Shown: piece by piece, positions 1 through 7,695 of the stretch | Numbering within the stretch: position 1 is the first letter of the stretch | Layout: every line of letters begins with the position of its first letter | Assembly: GCF_000185965.1 (NCBI RefSeq) | Contig: NC_014924.1 | Span: forward strand, 868,001 to 932,000 | Reading direction: 5' to 3' | Length of the DNA: 64,000 nucleotides | DNA from: Pseudoxanthomonas suwonensis 11-1 | GTDB lineage: Bacteria > Pseudomonadota > Gammaproteobacteria > Xanthomonadales > Xanthomonadaceae | The notes under the pieces: model-generated | The model's database searches: none | Seen by the model: only the letters and a program-made list of their open reading frames with translations | Told to the model about the DNA's origin: nothing | Made by a program: the position numbers and the translations under genes

Positions 1-1487
1 GGGTCGTGCAGGCAGATGTGCGGGATGCCCGGAGGCACCCGGCCGGCGCGTACCAGCGGGGCGTCGACCAGGACCAGGTCGGCGTCGCCGGGCTGCAGGT
101 GGAACACGCTGGAAGGGGTGGTCTCCAGCACCCGCAGGCCGAGCGCGACCAGGCCTTCGCACAGGGCACGCCCGGTGCGCGGGTCGATGGTGCAGGCCAG
201 GGCCACGCGCCCGACAACTCCCGGCAGCGGCTGCAGCGCGCGCTCCACCGGAAGCTCCAGTTCCAGGCTGGCCAGGGCGCCGTCGCCATCGAGCTGCGAC
301 AGCACCAGTTCGCCGTGCATCAGCCGCACGAGGTGCTGGCAGATGGCCAGTCCCAGGGCCAGTCCACCGGGACGCATGTTGCCCTCCGCAGGGGAAACAC
401 TGGCGGCGACGCCGTTGCCGGCCACGGCCAGGCGCAGGCGCTGCACGCCGCGGGCCGTGGACAGGACCTCGGCCTGCAGCTCGAGCACTCCGCTTGCGGT
501 GGTGCGCACCGCGCTGGACAGCAGCCAGGCCAGCACCTGGCGCAGGCGCACCGGGTCGCCGCGATAGGCGGCGGCCAACCGGTGGTCAACGCGGGCGTGC
601 AGGCGCAGGCCGCGCTCGCCGGCGAGCGCCGCCGTGCCGGCGACCAGTTCGTCGAACACCGCGCGCAGGTCGACCTCTCCTTCGTCCAGGCGCAGTTCGC
701 CGGCCTGCAGGCGCGAGAAGTCGAGGATGTCGCCGAGGATCTCGAGCAGGCCCTCGACCGACTCCTCGAGCATGCCCAGCATGTGCACCTGCTCCGGGTC
801 CAGCGGCGTGTGCGCCATCAGCTCGACGATGCCCAGCGCCCCGGCGATCGGGGTGCGGATCTCGTGGCTGACCAGGGACAGGAAGGTGCCCGCGGTATGC
901 GTTGCCGCCTCGGTGGCGCGGCGTGCCTCCTGCAGGTCGGTGACGTCGGCCATGGTGCCGAGCACCACGCCTTTCGCCTGCCCGCCGGGGAGGGGCTGCA
1001 GGCGCAGGCGCAGGGTGCGCGGGGCGTCGCCGCCGCTGTGGCCGATCTCGCAGGCGACCGGGTCGCCGGTCTGGCGCAGCCGTCTTTCGACCTGCAGCAG
1101 TACCTCGCTGTCGGCGCCATGCAGTTGCGGGACATCGGCCAGCGTGCGCCCCAGCACCTGCTCGCGGGAGCAGCCGTAGTGCGCCTCGAAATGCCGGTTC
1201 ACCGCGATGTAGCGGCCATGGGCGTCCTTGAGGAAGGCGGCACAGGGCAGGGATTCGAGTACGGCGGTGGCATCCGGCAACCCGTGCCGGCGTTGGCGCC
1301 GCCGCTGGCGCAGGTGGATCCAGCCTGCAGTGGCGAGGACGCCGGCCAGCGCGCCACCAGCCGCCCAGGCCAGCGTGGGCGGGGTGGCCGGTGCCGCGAA
1401 CGCCGGGCCTGGCAGCAGCGCCGCGAGCGCGCAGGCCAGGGCCGGGGACAAGAGCGTCCGGGCCCTAGGGCCCGGACGGGCCGCCAT
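1..1487 (-). CDS. Hybrid sensor histidine kinase (partial, 3' end off the window)
   Basis: This is a membrane-bound two-component sensor of the EvgS/BvgS-like hybrid type; translation runs off the left edge. From the ATG at 1487 the product has an N-terminal hydrophobic signal/anchor stretch (residues about 10-30), a second hydrophobic segment near 40-55, a PAS domain (about 70-185), a HisKA dimerisation domain with the phospho-acceptor motif SHEIRTP (His208), an HATPase_c-like domain, and the start of a receiver-like domain. The ATPase domain looks decayed: the N-box reads LLSSAV, with Ser325 where Asn is expected, and the G1 box reads VAGNGV instead of a DxGxG motif, although the G2 region is still recognisable. 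It could be a phosphatase-only or inactive sensor. The ligand is unknown. No partner regulator lies in the window. Confidence 0.75.
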   Translation of the reverse strand, partial: MAARPGPRARTLLSPALACALAALLPGPAFAAPATPPTLAWAAGGALAGVLATAGWIHLRQRRRQRRHGLPDATAVLESLPCAAFLKDAHGRYIAVNRHFEAHYGCSREQVLGRTLADVPQLHGADSEVLLQVERRLRQTGDPVACEIGHSGGDAPRTLRLRLQPLPGGQAKGVVLGTMADVTDLQEARRATEAATHTAGTFLSLVSHEIRTPIAGALGIVELMAHTPLDPEQVHMLGMLEESVEGLLEILGDILDFSRLQAGELRLDEGEVDLRAVFDELVAGTAALAGERGLRLHARVDHRLAAAYRGDPVRLRQVLAWLLSSAVRTTASGVLELQAEVLSTARGVQRLRLAVAGNGVAASVSPAEGNMRPGGLALGLAICQHLVRLMHGELVLSQLDGDGALASLELELPVERALQPLPGVVGRVALACTIDPRTGRALCEGLVALGLRVLETTPSSVFHLQPGDADLVLVDAPLVRAGRVPPGIPHICLHD

Positions 1488-1698
1488 GGATGCCCCGGGG
1501 GAGTGGGCAGGTCCGACAGGGGGCGGCCAGGAAGGAAGGGAATCGGCGTGATCGTTCGCCCGGTGGGCGGTGCTGTGCCCTACGGCCTGGCACTGCTCCT
1601 GTCGACCGCTCCATTTCCCCATGGGGGACGACTCTGCGCTCCGGCGCTTGGCGGGTGCCATCAGAACAATCCCAAAAGTGCGATGTTGGGCCGGACGT

Positions 1699-2526
1699 CT
1701 AGGTTTGTGCCGTCCTCCTGCCGATGATGTGCCTGCCGTGGTCCAGCTGCACCAAGGTGTCGGCCAGGTCCGGCAGGGTGCGCAGTGCCTGGCGGCTGAC
1801 CCGCTCGTAGTGGCCGATGAAACGCCGCAGGGCGGCCGGGTCCATGCCGCGGCGGCCGGGGCTGGCGGCCTGCAGCGCCTGCTCCTGCTGCGAGCGCCAT
1901 TCGTACACCGCGTCGAACCCGGGCGGCTGCAGGAACCACAGCCGGTCCAGCCGCGACCACAGCGCCGGGTAGTCGCGTGCCAGGGCGTCATTGCAGTAGC
2001 GGCGCCAGGTGCCGTCGGGGTCCTCCCCGGCTTCCAGAGCGTTCACCGGCGTGGCCAGGGCCTGCTCGTCCTCGGCCGGCACGCCCAGGCACCAGCCTTC
2101 GAACACCAGCAGGTCCAGCGGGCGCGTCGGACGCGTCCACTGTCCTGGCGGCAGGCGGTCGTCGGCCAGCTTGTCGAAGCGCGGCAGCGGCGGGGTGTCG
2201 CCGGCGCGCAGGGCATCGATCGTGGCCAAAGCCAAGGGCACGTCGTGGGTGCCCGGTGGACCGCGCGTGGCCAGCAGCGGATGCACCGTGGCGGCCAGGC
2301 GCAGGCGCTGCTCGCGGGTGAGGTAGAAGTCGTCCAGCGAGAGGCCGGCGGCGGACAGCCCGGCCTCTCCGGCGGCGCGGACCACCTGGGCGGCAAGCGT
2401 GGACTTGCCACTGCCCTGCAGCCCGCTGATGCCCAGCACCTGCATGCCGGGCGTGCGCGGCAGGCCTTCGAGCGCGGTGCGGACCAGCGCCTCCGGAAAG
2501 CCTGCGTCGTGCGTCGCGGTGTCCAT
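1699..2526 (-). CDS. P-loop kinase, D-glycerate 3-kinase-like
   Basis: This 275-residue cytoplasmic kinase belongs to the P-loop family that includes plant/yeast D-glycerate 3-kinase and pantothenate/uridine-kinase-like proteins. A Walker A motif, GLQGSGKST, lies near residues 28-36, followed by the LSLDDFYLT motif typical of this family and a FEGWCLG segment. D-glycerate phosphorylation is the most likely reaction, but substrate cannot be read from sequence. The ATG at 2526 was chosen because it precedes the conserved region by a normal distance and leaves a short divergent promoter space to pdxH. An upstream ATG would run into that promoter region. Confidence 0.7.
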   Translation of the reverse strand: MDTATHDAGFPEALVRTALEGLPRTPGMQVLGISGLQGSGKSTLAAQVVRAAGEAGLSAAGLSLDDFYLTREQRLRLAATVHPLLATRGPPGTHDVPLALATIDALRAGDTPPLPRFDKLADDRLPPGQWTRPTRPLDLLVFEGWCLGVPAEDEQALATPVNALEAGEDPDGTWRRYCNDALARDYPALWSRLDRLWFLQPPGFDAVYEWRSQQEQALQAASPGRRGMDPAALRRFIGHYERVSRQALRTLPDLADTLVQLDHGRHIIGRRTAQT

Positions 2527-2565
2527 GGCGCCACAATACCGGCCCCTGCCGCGCATGGAGCCGTC

Positions 2566-3168
2566 ATGACCGATCCGCTGTACGCCGAGGCGCTGGAAAC
2601 CTTCGGCCGGCTTCTCGAGGAGGCCCGCGCCAGCGGCATGGTCGATCCCAACGCGATGACCGTGGCCACCGCAGACATTCAAGGCCGGCCGCACGCACGC
2701 ACGGTGCTGCTCAAGGCGTACGACGAGCGCGGCTTCGTGTTCTACACCCACCTGGACAGCGCCAAGGGCCGCGACCTGCGGGCAAACCCGCATGCCGCCC
2801 TGCTGTTCCTGTGGCGCCACCTGCGCGAGGCCGGCGTGCAGGTGCGGGTCGAGGGCGAGGTCGGGCTGGTCGACGACGCCGAGGCCGATGCCTATTTCGC
2901 CAGCCGCCCGCGCATGAGCCAGCTTGGCGCGTGGGCCTCGCGGCAGTCGCAGACGCTGGCCTCGCGGGCCGACTTCGACGCCGCGCTGGCGGACGTCGAG
3001 GCGCGCTTCGCCGACGGACCGGTGCCACGCCCCGCGGGCTGGAGCGGTTTCCGCGTGGTGCCGCGCGCGTTCGAGTTCTGGTACGGCGCCGGCTTCCGCC
3101 TGCACGAGCGCTGGAGCTACGAGCGCGGCGCCGACGGCAGCTGGTCCAAGCGGATGCTGCAGCCGTGA
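2566..3168 (+). CDS. pdxH: Pyridoxine/pyridoxamine 5'-phosphate oxidase
   Basis: The enzyme is FMN-dependent and oxidises pyridoxine or pyridoxamine 5'-phosphate to pyridoxal 5'-phosphate, the last step of vitamin B6 synthesis and salvage. The 200-residue product has the family length. It shows the FMN-binding stretch ARTVLLK, the [13 protein letters not shown] segment, the [10 protein letters not shown] helix and the C-terminal FRLHERWSY motif, ending in the usual basic tail. The ATG at 2566 gives the expected N-terminus. Its stop codon overlaps the GTG start of the acetyltransferase that follows (GTGA), so the two are probably translationally coupled. Confidence 0.95.
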   Translation: MTDPLYAEALETFGRLLEEARASGMVDPNAMTVATADIQGRPHARTVLLKAYDERGFVFYTHLDSAKGRDLRANPHAALLFLWRHLREAGVQVRVEGEVGLVDDAEADAYFASRPRMSQLGAWASRQSQTLASRADFDAALADVEARFADGPVPRPAGWSGFRVVPRAFEFWYGAGFRLHERWSYERGADGSWSKRMLQP

Positions 3169-3614
3169 ACCCGGCACGCGTGCGGCCACCGCGCGCAGCG
3201 GACCTGCCGGCCTGGGCGGCGCTGCGTGCCGCGCTGTGGCCGGAGGTGGATCCGGAACTGCTGGCCAGCGAGGCGTCCGACCTGCTGCACGCGGTCGATG
3301 GCGGGGTGTTCGTGGCCGAGGCCGATGGCCAGCTGGTCGGGATCGCCGAGGCCTCGCTGCGGCACGACTACGTCAACGGCACCGCGAGCTCGCCGGTCGG
3401 CTTCATCGAGGCCTGGTACGTGGCCCCCGGCTGGCGCGGCCGCGGCGTGGGCCGCGCCCTGCTGCGTGCGGTCGAGGCCTGGACCCGCGGCCTGGGCTGC
3501 ACCGAGCTGGCTTCCGACGCACTGCTGGACAACAGCGCCAGCCACGCCGCCCACCGCGCCTGCGGCTTCGAGGAGACCGAGCGCGTGGTCTATTTCCGCA
3601 AGCGGGTCGGCTGA
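3165..3614 (+). CDS. GNAT acetyltransferase, aminoglycoside 6'-N-acetyltransferase (AAC(6')-Iz-like)
   Basis: This is a 149-residue GNAT-fold acetyl-CoA-dependent N-acetyltransferase. It carries the segments [27 protein letters not shown] (the acetyl-CoA pyrophosphate loop) and [15 protein letters not shown]. From memory these closely match the chromosomal AAC(6')-Iz type of Stenotrophomonas, which acetylates the 6'-amino group of aminoglycosides such as tobramycin and amikacin. The start is GTG at 3165, overlapping the pdxH stop. The stop overlaps the next ATG (ATGA at 3611-3616), so the gene sits mid-operon rather than in a mobile cassette. Base composition matches the neighbours, which argues for an ancestral chromosomal gene. 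Resistance activity is inferred. Confidence 0.75.
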   Translation: MNPARVRPPRAADLPAWAALRAALWPEVDPELLASEASDLLHAVDGGVFVAEADGQLVGIAEASLRHDYVNGTASSPVGFIEAWYVAPGWRGRGVGRALLRAVEAWTRGLGCTELASDALLDNSASHAAHRACGFEETERVVYFRKRVG

Positions 3615-4411
3615 TGGGGCCGCGCCGCATCGTCTGCCTCACCGAGGAGCCGACCGAGACGCTCTACGCGCTGGGCGAGCAGGACCGCATCGTCGGCATC
3701 AGCGGCTTCACCGTGCGTCCGGCGCGGGCGCGGCGCGAGAAGCCCAAGGTCAGCGCGTTCACCAGCGCCAAGGTCGAGGCGATCCTGGCGCTCAGGCCGG
3801 ACCTGGCGATCGGCTTCTCCGACATCCAGGCCGACATCGCCGCCGAGCTGGTGCGGCGCGGTGTGGAGGTGTGGATCGCCAACCACCGCGGCGTCGACGG
3901 CATCCTCGACTACATCCGCCGGCTGGGCGCGCTGGTCGGCGTCGCGGCGAAGGCGGATGCATGGGCCGGCGAGCTGCAGCGCGGGCTGGATGCGGCTCGC
4001 GAACGCGCCGGGCAGCGCGGCGTGCGGCCGCGGGTCTACTTCGAGGAGTGGGACGAGCCGCTGATCACCGGCATCCAGTGGGTGGCCGAACTGGTGCGCA
4101 TCGCCGGAGGCGAGGATGTGTTCCCGGAGCACGCCTCGCAGTCGCTGGCGCGCGACCGCATCCTCGCCGATCCGTCGGTGGTGGTCGCGCGCGCGCCGGA
4201 CATCATCCTCGGCTCGTGGTGCGGCAAGAAGTTCCGGCCCGACAGGGTCGCGGCGCGGCCGGGCTGGGATGCGATCCCGGCGGTGCGCGATGGCGAGCTG
4301 CACGAGATCCGCTCGCCGCTGATCCTGCAGCCGGGGCCGGCGGCGCTGACCGACGGCCTGGCCGCGATCGAGGCCGTGATCGACGCCTGGGTCCGGCGCC
4401 GCGCCGGCTGA
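3614..4411 (+). CDS. BtuF-like cobalamin/metal-chelate-binding protein without signal peptide
   Basis: The product (265 residues) belongs to the helical-backbone substrate-binding family that contains the vitamin B12-binding protein BtuF. Seen are the N-terminal RIVCLTEEPTETLYALG segment, the LRPDLAIGFSDIQ segment, and the late DIILGSWCGKKF and AIPAVRDGELHEI segments. Periplasmic BtuF proteins start with a signal peptide. Here the domain begins immediately after MGPRR, so export is not evident. A cytoplasmic corrinoid-binding role or use of an alternative route is possible. The ATG at 3614 overlaps the preceding stop by one base and is convincing. The gene ends three bases from a convergent methyltransferase gene. 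Confidence 0.75.
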   Translation: MGPRRIVCLTEEPTETLYALGEQDRIVGISGFTVRPARARREKPKVSAFTSAKVEAILALRPDLAIGFSDIQADIAAELVRRGVEVWIANHRGVDGILDYIRRLGALVGVAAKADAWAGELQRGLDAARERAGQRGVRPRVYFEEWDEPLITGIQWVAELVRIAGGEDVFPEHASQSLARDRILADPSVVVARAPDIILGSWCGKKFRPDRVAARPGWDAIPAVRDGELHEIRSPLILQPGPAALTDGLAAIEAVIDAWVRRRAG

Positions 4412-4414
4412 GGC

Positions 4415-5005
4415 TCAGCCGCGCTCGAGCGCGGCGGCCGTGGCGGCCATGCGCGGGCCGAGCCAGCAGTAGGAACCGACCGGGGTCAGTCCGGCGTCCT
4501 GGAACTTGCGGCGGTACCAGCTGGCCTTGCGCGACTGGAAGCCGTCGGTGTCGCCCTCGAACTCGTCCTCGGCGGCGAAGGCCTCGAGGAAGGCGACGCC
4601 TCCGCACAGCTCGGCCAGGCCGGGCAGGCCGCGGCCGAGTTCGCGCGTGGGCAGGTAGTGGATCACGTCCGAGCACACCAGCAGGTCCACCGGCGCGCAG
4701 GGACGCAGCCATTCGAAATCGCCGAAGCGGGCCAGGTGCAGGTTGCGCCGCGCGCCGTGGCGGGCAATCGCATATTCGCTGGAATCGAAGCCCAGGTAGC
4801 TGGCCTTCGGCCGCAGCTTGAGCAGCGGCTTGCGCCAGGCACCCTCGCCGCAGCCGATATCCAGGACCGTGCGGATGGGACGCTCCAGGTAGTACTCGGC
4901 GGTGGCCACGGCCAGCGCCACCTTGCGCTCGAGCCGGCGTGGATCCTGGATGTTCTGCTGCCGGTACCAGCGGTCGAAGTAGGCGCGGTCGTAGGTCTTG
5001 GTCAT
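4415..5005 (-). CDS. Class I SAM-dependent methyltransferase
   Basis: The 196-residue product has a Rossmann-fold methyltransferase core: motif I is VLDIGCGEG near residues 46-54, the acidic post-I residue is in YLGFDSSEYA, and a motif IV-like segment is DLLVCSDVIHYL. The N-terminus, beginning MTKTYDRAYFDRWYR, is common in small-molecule methyltransferases annotated in Xanthomonadaceae. The methyl acceptor is unknown. The gene is transcribed toward the BtuF-like gene, with only three bases between the two stop codons, so there is no room for a dedicated terminator. Confidence 0.75.
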   Translation of the reverse strand: MTKTYDRAYFDRWYRQQNIQDPRRLERKVALAVATAEYYLERPIRTVLDIGCGEGAWRKPLLKLRPKASYLGFDSSEYAIARHGARRNLHLARFGDFEWLRPCAPVDLLVCSDVIHYLPTRELGRGLPGLAELCGGVAFLEAFAAEDEFEGDTDGFQSRKASWYRRKFQDAGLTPVGSYCWLGPRMAATAAALERG

Positions 5006-5255
5006 TGGCGGGGCATGTGCGGAATGGCGCGCCGCGGGCGCGGAGGCGGAAGGCGGGGAGCGAAATCCACCGGCTCCCGGCCTGCGCCGGGCGAGGGCGA
5101 GGAGGTAAGCGGGCGCGGGTTTCGCGTCGAAGGACAGAGTTTAGACCCCGCTGGGGACAGTACCGCCCCGCGTCGTCCCGGCGCAGGCCGGCAACCGTTC
5201 GACGCCATGCCCGCGATGGCCGACAATCCGCGCATTCCAACCACAGGTGACGCGC

Positions 5256-5711
5256 ATGTATCCGGCCTATCTCTGGGTGAAGTCCTTCCACATCCTGTTC
5301 GTCGTGGCGTGGATGTCGGCGGTTTTCTACCTGCCGCGGATCCTGGTCAACATCGCCGAGGCCGGCGGGCAGCCGCAGGTGCACGAGCGCCTGGTGCTGA
5401 TGGGGCGCCGCCTGTACCGCTTCGGCCACAACATGTTCGGGCTCGCCTTCGTCGCCGGCCTGGTGCTGTGGCTGGGCCACCGGGTGATCGACGGGTTTCC
5501 CACGATGGTCGGTTCGCCGGCCGGCTGGCTGCACGCCAAGCTCGCCCTGGTCGTGCTGCTGGTGGTCTATTACGTGCTCACCGGGCGCTGGCTGAAGAAC
5601 GCCGCTGCGGGCAAGCCGCTGGCGTCCTCGCGCGCGCTGCGCGTGTTCAACGAGCTGCCGGTGCTGGTGCTGCTGGTGATCGTCTGGCTGGTGCTGGCCA
5701 AGCCGTTCTGA
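5256..5711 (+). CDS. hemJ: HemJ-type protoporphyrinogen IX oxidase (UPF0093/CopD-like membrane protein)
   Basis: This 151-residue inner-membrane protein has four predicted hydrophobic helices. The signature KSFHILFVVAWMSAVFYLPR at the N-terminus contains the conserved His of the HemJ family, and LHAKLALVVLLVVYY carries the conserved Lys. HemJ oxidises protoporphyrinogen IX in haem synthesis of many Gram-negative bacteria that lack HemG/HemY. The ATG at 5256 is preferred over the in-frame GTG at 5247 because AGGTGA at 5245-5250 is a well-spaced Shine-Dalgarno sequence for the ATG. The gene appears monocistronic, between the methyltransferase and a convergent phosphatase gene. Confidence 0.75.
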   Translation: MYPAYLWVKSFHILFVVAWMSAVFYLPRILVNIAEAGGQPQVHERLVLMGRRLYRFGHNMFGLAFVAGLVLWLGHRVIDGFPTMVGSPAGWLHAKLALVVLLVVYYVLTGRWLKNAAAGKPLASSRALRVFNELPVLVLLVIVWLVLAKPF

Positions 5712-5748
5712 CCCCGCGCCGGCGCGGCCAACCGGCTTCCACTGCAGG

Positions 5749-5774
5749 CGGGCCGCTCCCTCCGGAGCGGCCCG
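5749..5774. terminator. Bidirectional hairpin terminator between hemJ and alkaline phosphatase
   Basis: An 11-bp perfect stem (5749-5759 with 5764-5774) and a CTCC loop lie between two convergent genes. A pyrimidine-rich stretch follows on the plus strand. Confidence 0.7.
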
Positions 5775-5788
5775 TCTTCGTTCGTGGC

Positions 5789-7486
5789 TCAGTCCTTGCG
5801 CTGGAACCGTTCCGGCTGCGGCAGTTCCACCGGCACGCCGTTGGCATCGCAGGTGCCGGCCGCGCACAGGCGCTCGCGCAGCTTCGGGGTGGCCTGCACG
5901 ATCACGTGGAAGATCGTGTTCTGCTCCAGCGTGCCGCGCACCGCCTCGCTACCCGGGCCGCGCGCCCAGATGCCCACGTCCTCGCCACCATGCGTCTCGG
6001 ACTTCAGCGGCACCAGTGCCTCCTGCATGTAGTCCGGACGGGTGGTGTCGACCCGGGTCAGGTCGGGACGGCCCAGTGCCGGCTCGGCGCTGGAGGGGGA
6101 GTGCGGATAGGTCTTGGGGCCGGCCGGCTGGCGGTTGCTGGCGCCGGTGTGGCCGGGGCCGTTGGCGTAGCTGAGCGTGGTGTAGGGCAGGCCGGAGTTG
6201 TCGCGGGCGTACTCGCCCGGCGAGCCGTCCTCGCGCGCCGAGCCGCGGACCTTGTCCAGGATCGGGTTGCCGCGGGTCGGGTAGCCGGTGAAGTTCAGCA
6301 CGTGCGAGTGGTCGGCGGTGACCAGGATCAGGGTGTCCTCGGCCGAGGTCATCTCCGCGGCCACGCGTACCGCCTCGGACATGGCCACGGTCTCGTCCAG
6401 GGCGCGGAAGGCGTTGCCGTTGTGGTTGGCGTGGTCGATGCGCGCGCCCTCGACCATCAGCACGAACCCGTTGGGGTCGCGCGACAGGCGGCGGATCGCC
6501 TCGGCGGTCAGCTCCGCCAGGGTGGGCTCGGCGGCGCGGTCCTTCTCGTGCTCGAACTGCAGGTGGTCGTGCTCGAACAGGCCCAGCACAGCCGGCGCCT
6601 CCGCGGCGGCCTGCAGCTGCTCGCGGTTCCAGACGTAGACGCCACCGGGGTGGGCGCCCTTCCACTCGGCGACCAGGTCGCGGCCGTCGAGGCGCAGGCC
6701 GGTCCTGTCGGGGTATTCGGGGTCGCGGACCCCGGCCGGCAGGAACTGCCCGCGGCCGCCGCCCAGCATCACCTTCGGCCCGGGGCCGTAGGGAGTGGCG
6801 ACCATCTGCCGGGCGATGTCCAGGCAACCCTGGGCGTGGGCCTCGGCCGGCATGTCGGCGTCGCTTTCCCAGTTGCGGTCGGGCGAGTGCGCCCAGGTCG
6901 CGGCCGGGGTGGCATGGGTCAGGCGTGCGGTGCTGACGATGCCGGTGGCCATGCCGGCGGCATCGGCCAGCTGCAGCCAGGTCAGGCGCTGCTTGCCGAG
7001 GCTGTCGGCGCAGTCGTCGCGCCTGCCGGCGGAAACGCCGATCGCACCCATGTGGGTCTTCACGCCGGTGGTGATGGCGGTCATGGTGCCGGCCGAATCC
7101 GGCGTCTGCGCATCCACGTTGTAGGTCTTGCTGAAGGCGGTGCGCGGGAAGCGCTCCCAGCTCAGCAGGTTCTCTTCGCCCGGGCCGCCCTTGCGCTGGC
7201 CTTCGAGGATGCGTGCGGCGGCCACGGTGGTCAGGCTCATGCCGTCGCCGAGGAACAGGATGACGTTCTTTGCCCTGCCGGCCATGGCGCCGTTGGCGGC
7301 CGCGCTGGCGGCGCCGCTGCGGTACCACCACTGCGGGGTCTCGCCGGCCGGATGGGTGATCGTGGGGACTTCGACGCGCAGCGCAGCTGCGGAGGTGTCG
7401 GCAACGGAGGGCGAGGTGCTGGCGCAGGCGGCGGGAAGCAGGGCGCTGAGCAGGGCCAGTGGAAGGGCGCGGCTGGTACGGGGCAT
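5789..7486 (-). CDS. Alkaline phosphatase, PhoA superfamily, exported
   Basis: This metal-dependent alkaline phosphatase (565 residues) would release phosphate from monoesters in the periplasm. Recognisable active-site blocks are the N-terminal metal motif FLGDGMS, the nucleophile block DSAGTMTAIT (Ser nucleophile), VEGARIDHANH, TADHSH and the late GGEDVGIW block. The start was placed at the ATG at 7486 because it directly precedes a hydrophobic signal ending LLPAAC. That is a possible, somewhat weak lipobox with Pro at -3, so the protein may be a lipoprotein or a cleaved periplasmic enzyme. Further in-frame ATGs upstream add only low-complexity sequence. No Pho box was identified. Confidence 0.9.
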   Translation of the reverse strand: MPRTSRALPLALLSALLPAACASTSPSVADTSAAALRVEVPTITHPAGETPQWWYRSGAASAAANGAMAGRAKNVILFLGDGMSLTTVAAARILEGQRKGGPGEENLLSWERFPRTAFSKTYNVDAQTPDSAGTMTAITTGVKTHMGAIGVSAGRRDDCADSLGKQRLTWLQLADAAGMATGIVSTARLTHATPAATWAHSPDRNWESDADMPAEAHAQGCLDIARQMVATPYGPGPKVMLGGGRGQFLPAGVRDPEYPDRTGLRLDGRDLVAEWKGAHPGGVYVWNREQLQAAAEAPAVLGLFEHDHLQFEHEKDRAAEPTLAELTAEAIRRLSRDPNGFVLMVEGARIDHANHNGNAFRALDETVAMSEAVRVAAEMTSAEDTLILVTADHSHVLNFTGYPTRGNPILDKVRGSAREDGSPGEYARDNSGLPYTTLSYANGPGHTGASNRQPAGPKTYPHSPSSAEPALGRPDLTRVDTTRPDYMQEALVPLKSETHGGEDVGIWARGPGSEAVRGTLEQNTIFHVIVQATPKLRERLCAAGTCDANGVPVELPQPERFQRKD

Positions 7487-7695
7487 TGCAGGTCCGGAAG
7501 GGCGCAGGCCGCCGCGGCCTGGCCTGCGCACGGGCGCGGGCACGGCCACGGCCACGGTGCATGCGTGGTGGGATGGACGTGCATTATCGGCCAGCGTCTC
7601 TGTCATGCCTATGACACGCCGGCGTTCCAGTGGCGTCGTCGCCAGCGCCGGGGCATCGGGGTATCGTTCCGCCTTTGCTGCAATCCGGATCGACG

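Noticed and set aside
6-1727. 573-codon plus-strand frame at the left edge
   Set aside because: The minus strand encodes a clear PAS-HisKA-HATPase protein; the plus frame is its shadow.
5247-5256. GTG start three codons upstream for HemJ
   Set aside because: AGGTGA at 5245-5250 is better used as the Shine-Dalgarno of the ATG at 5256.
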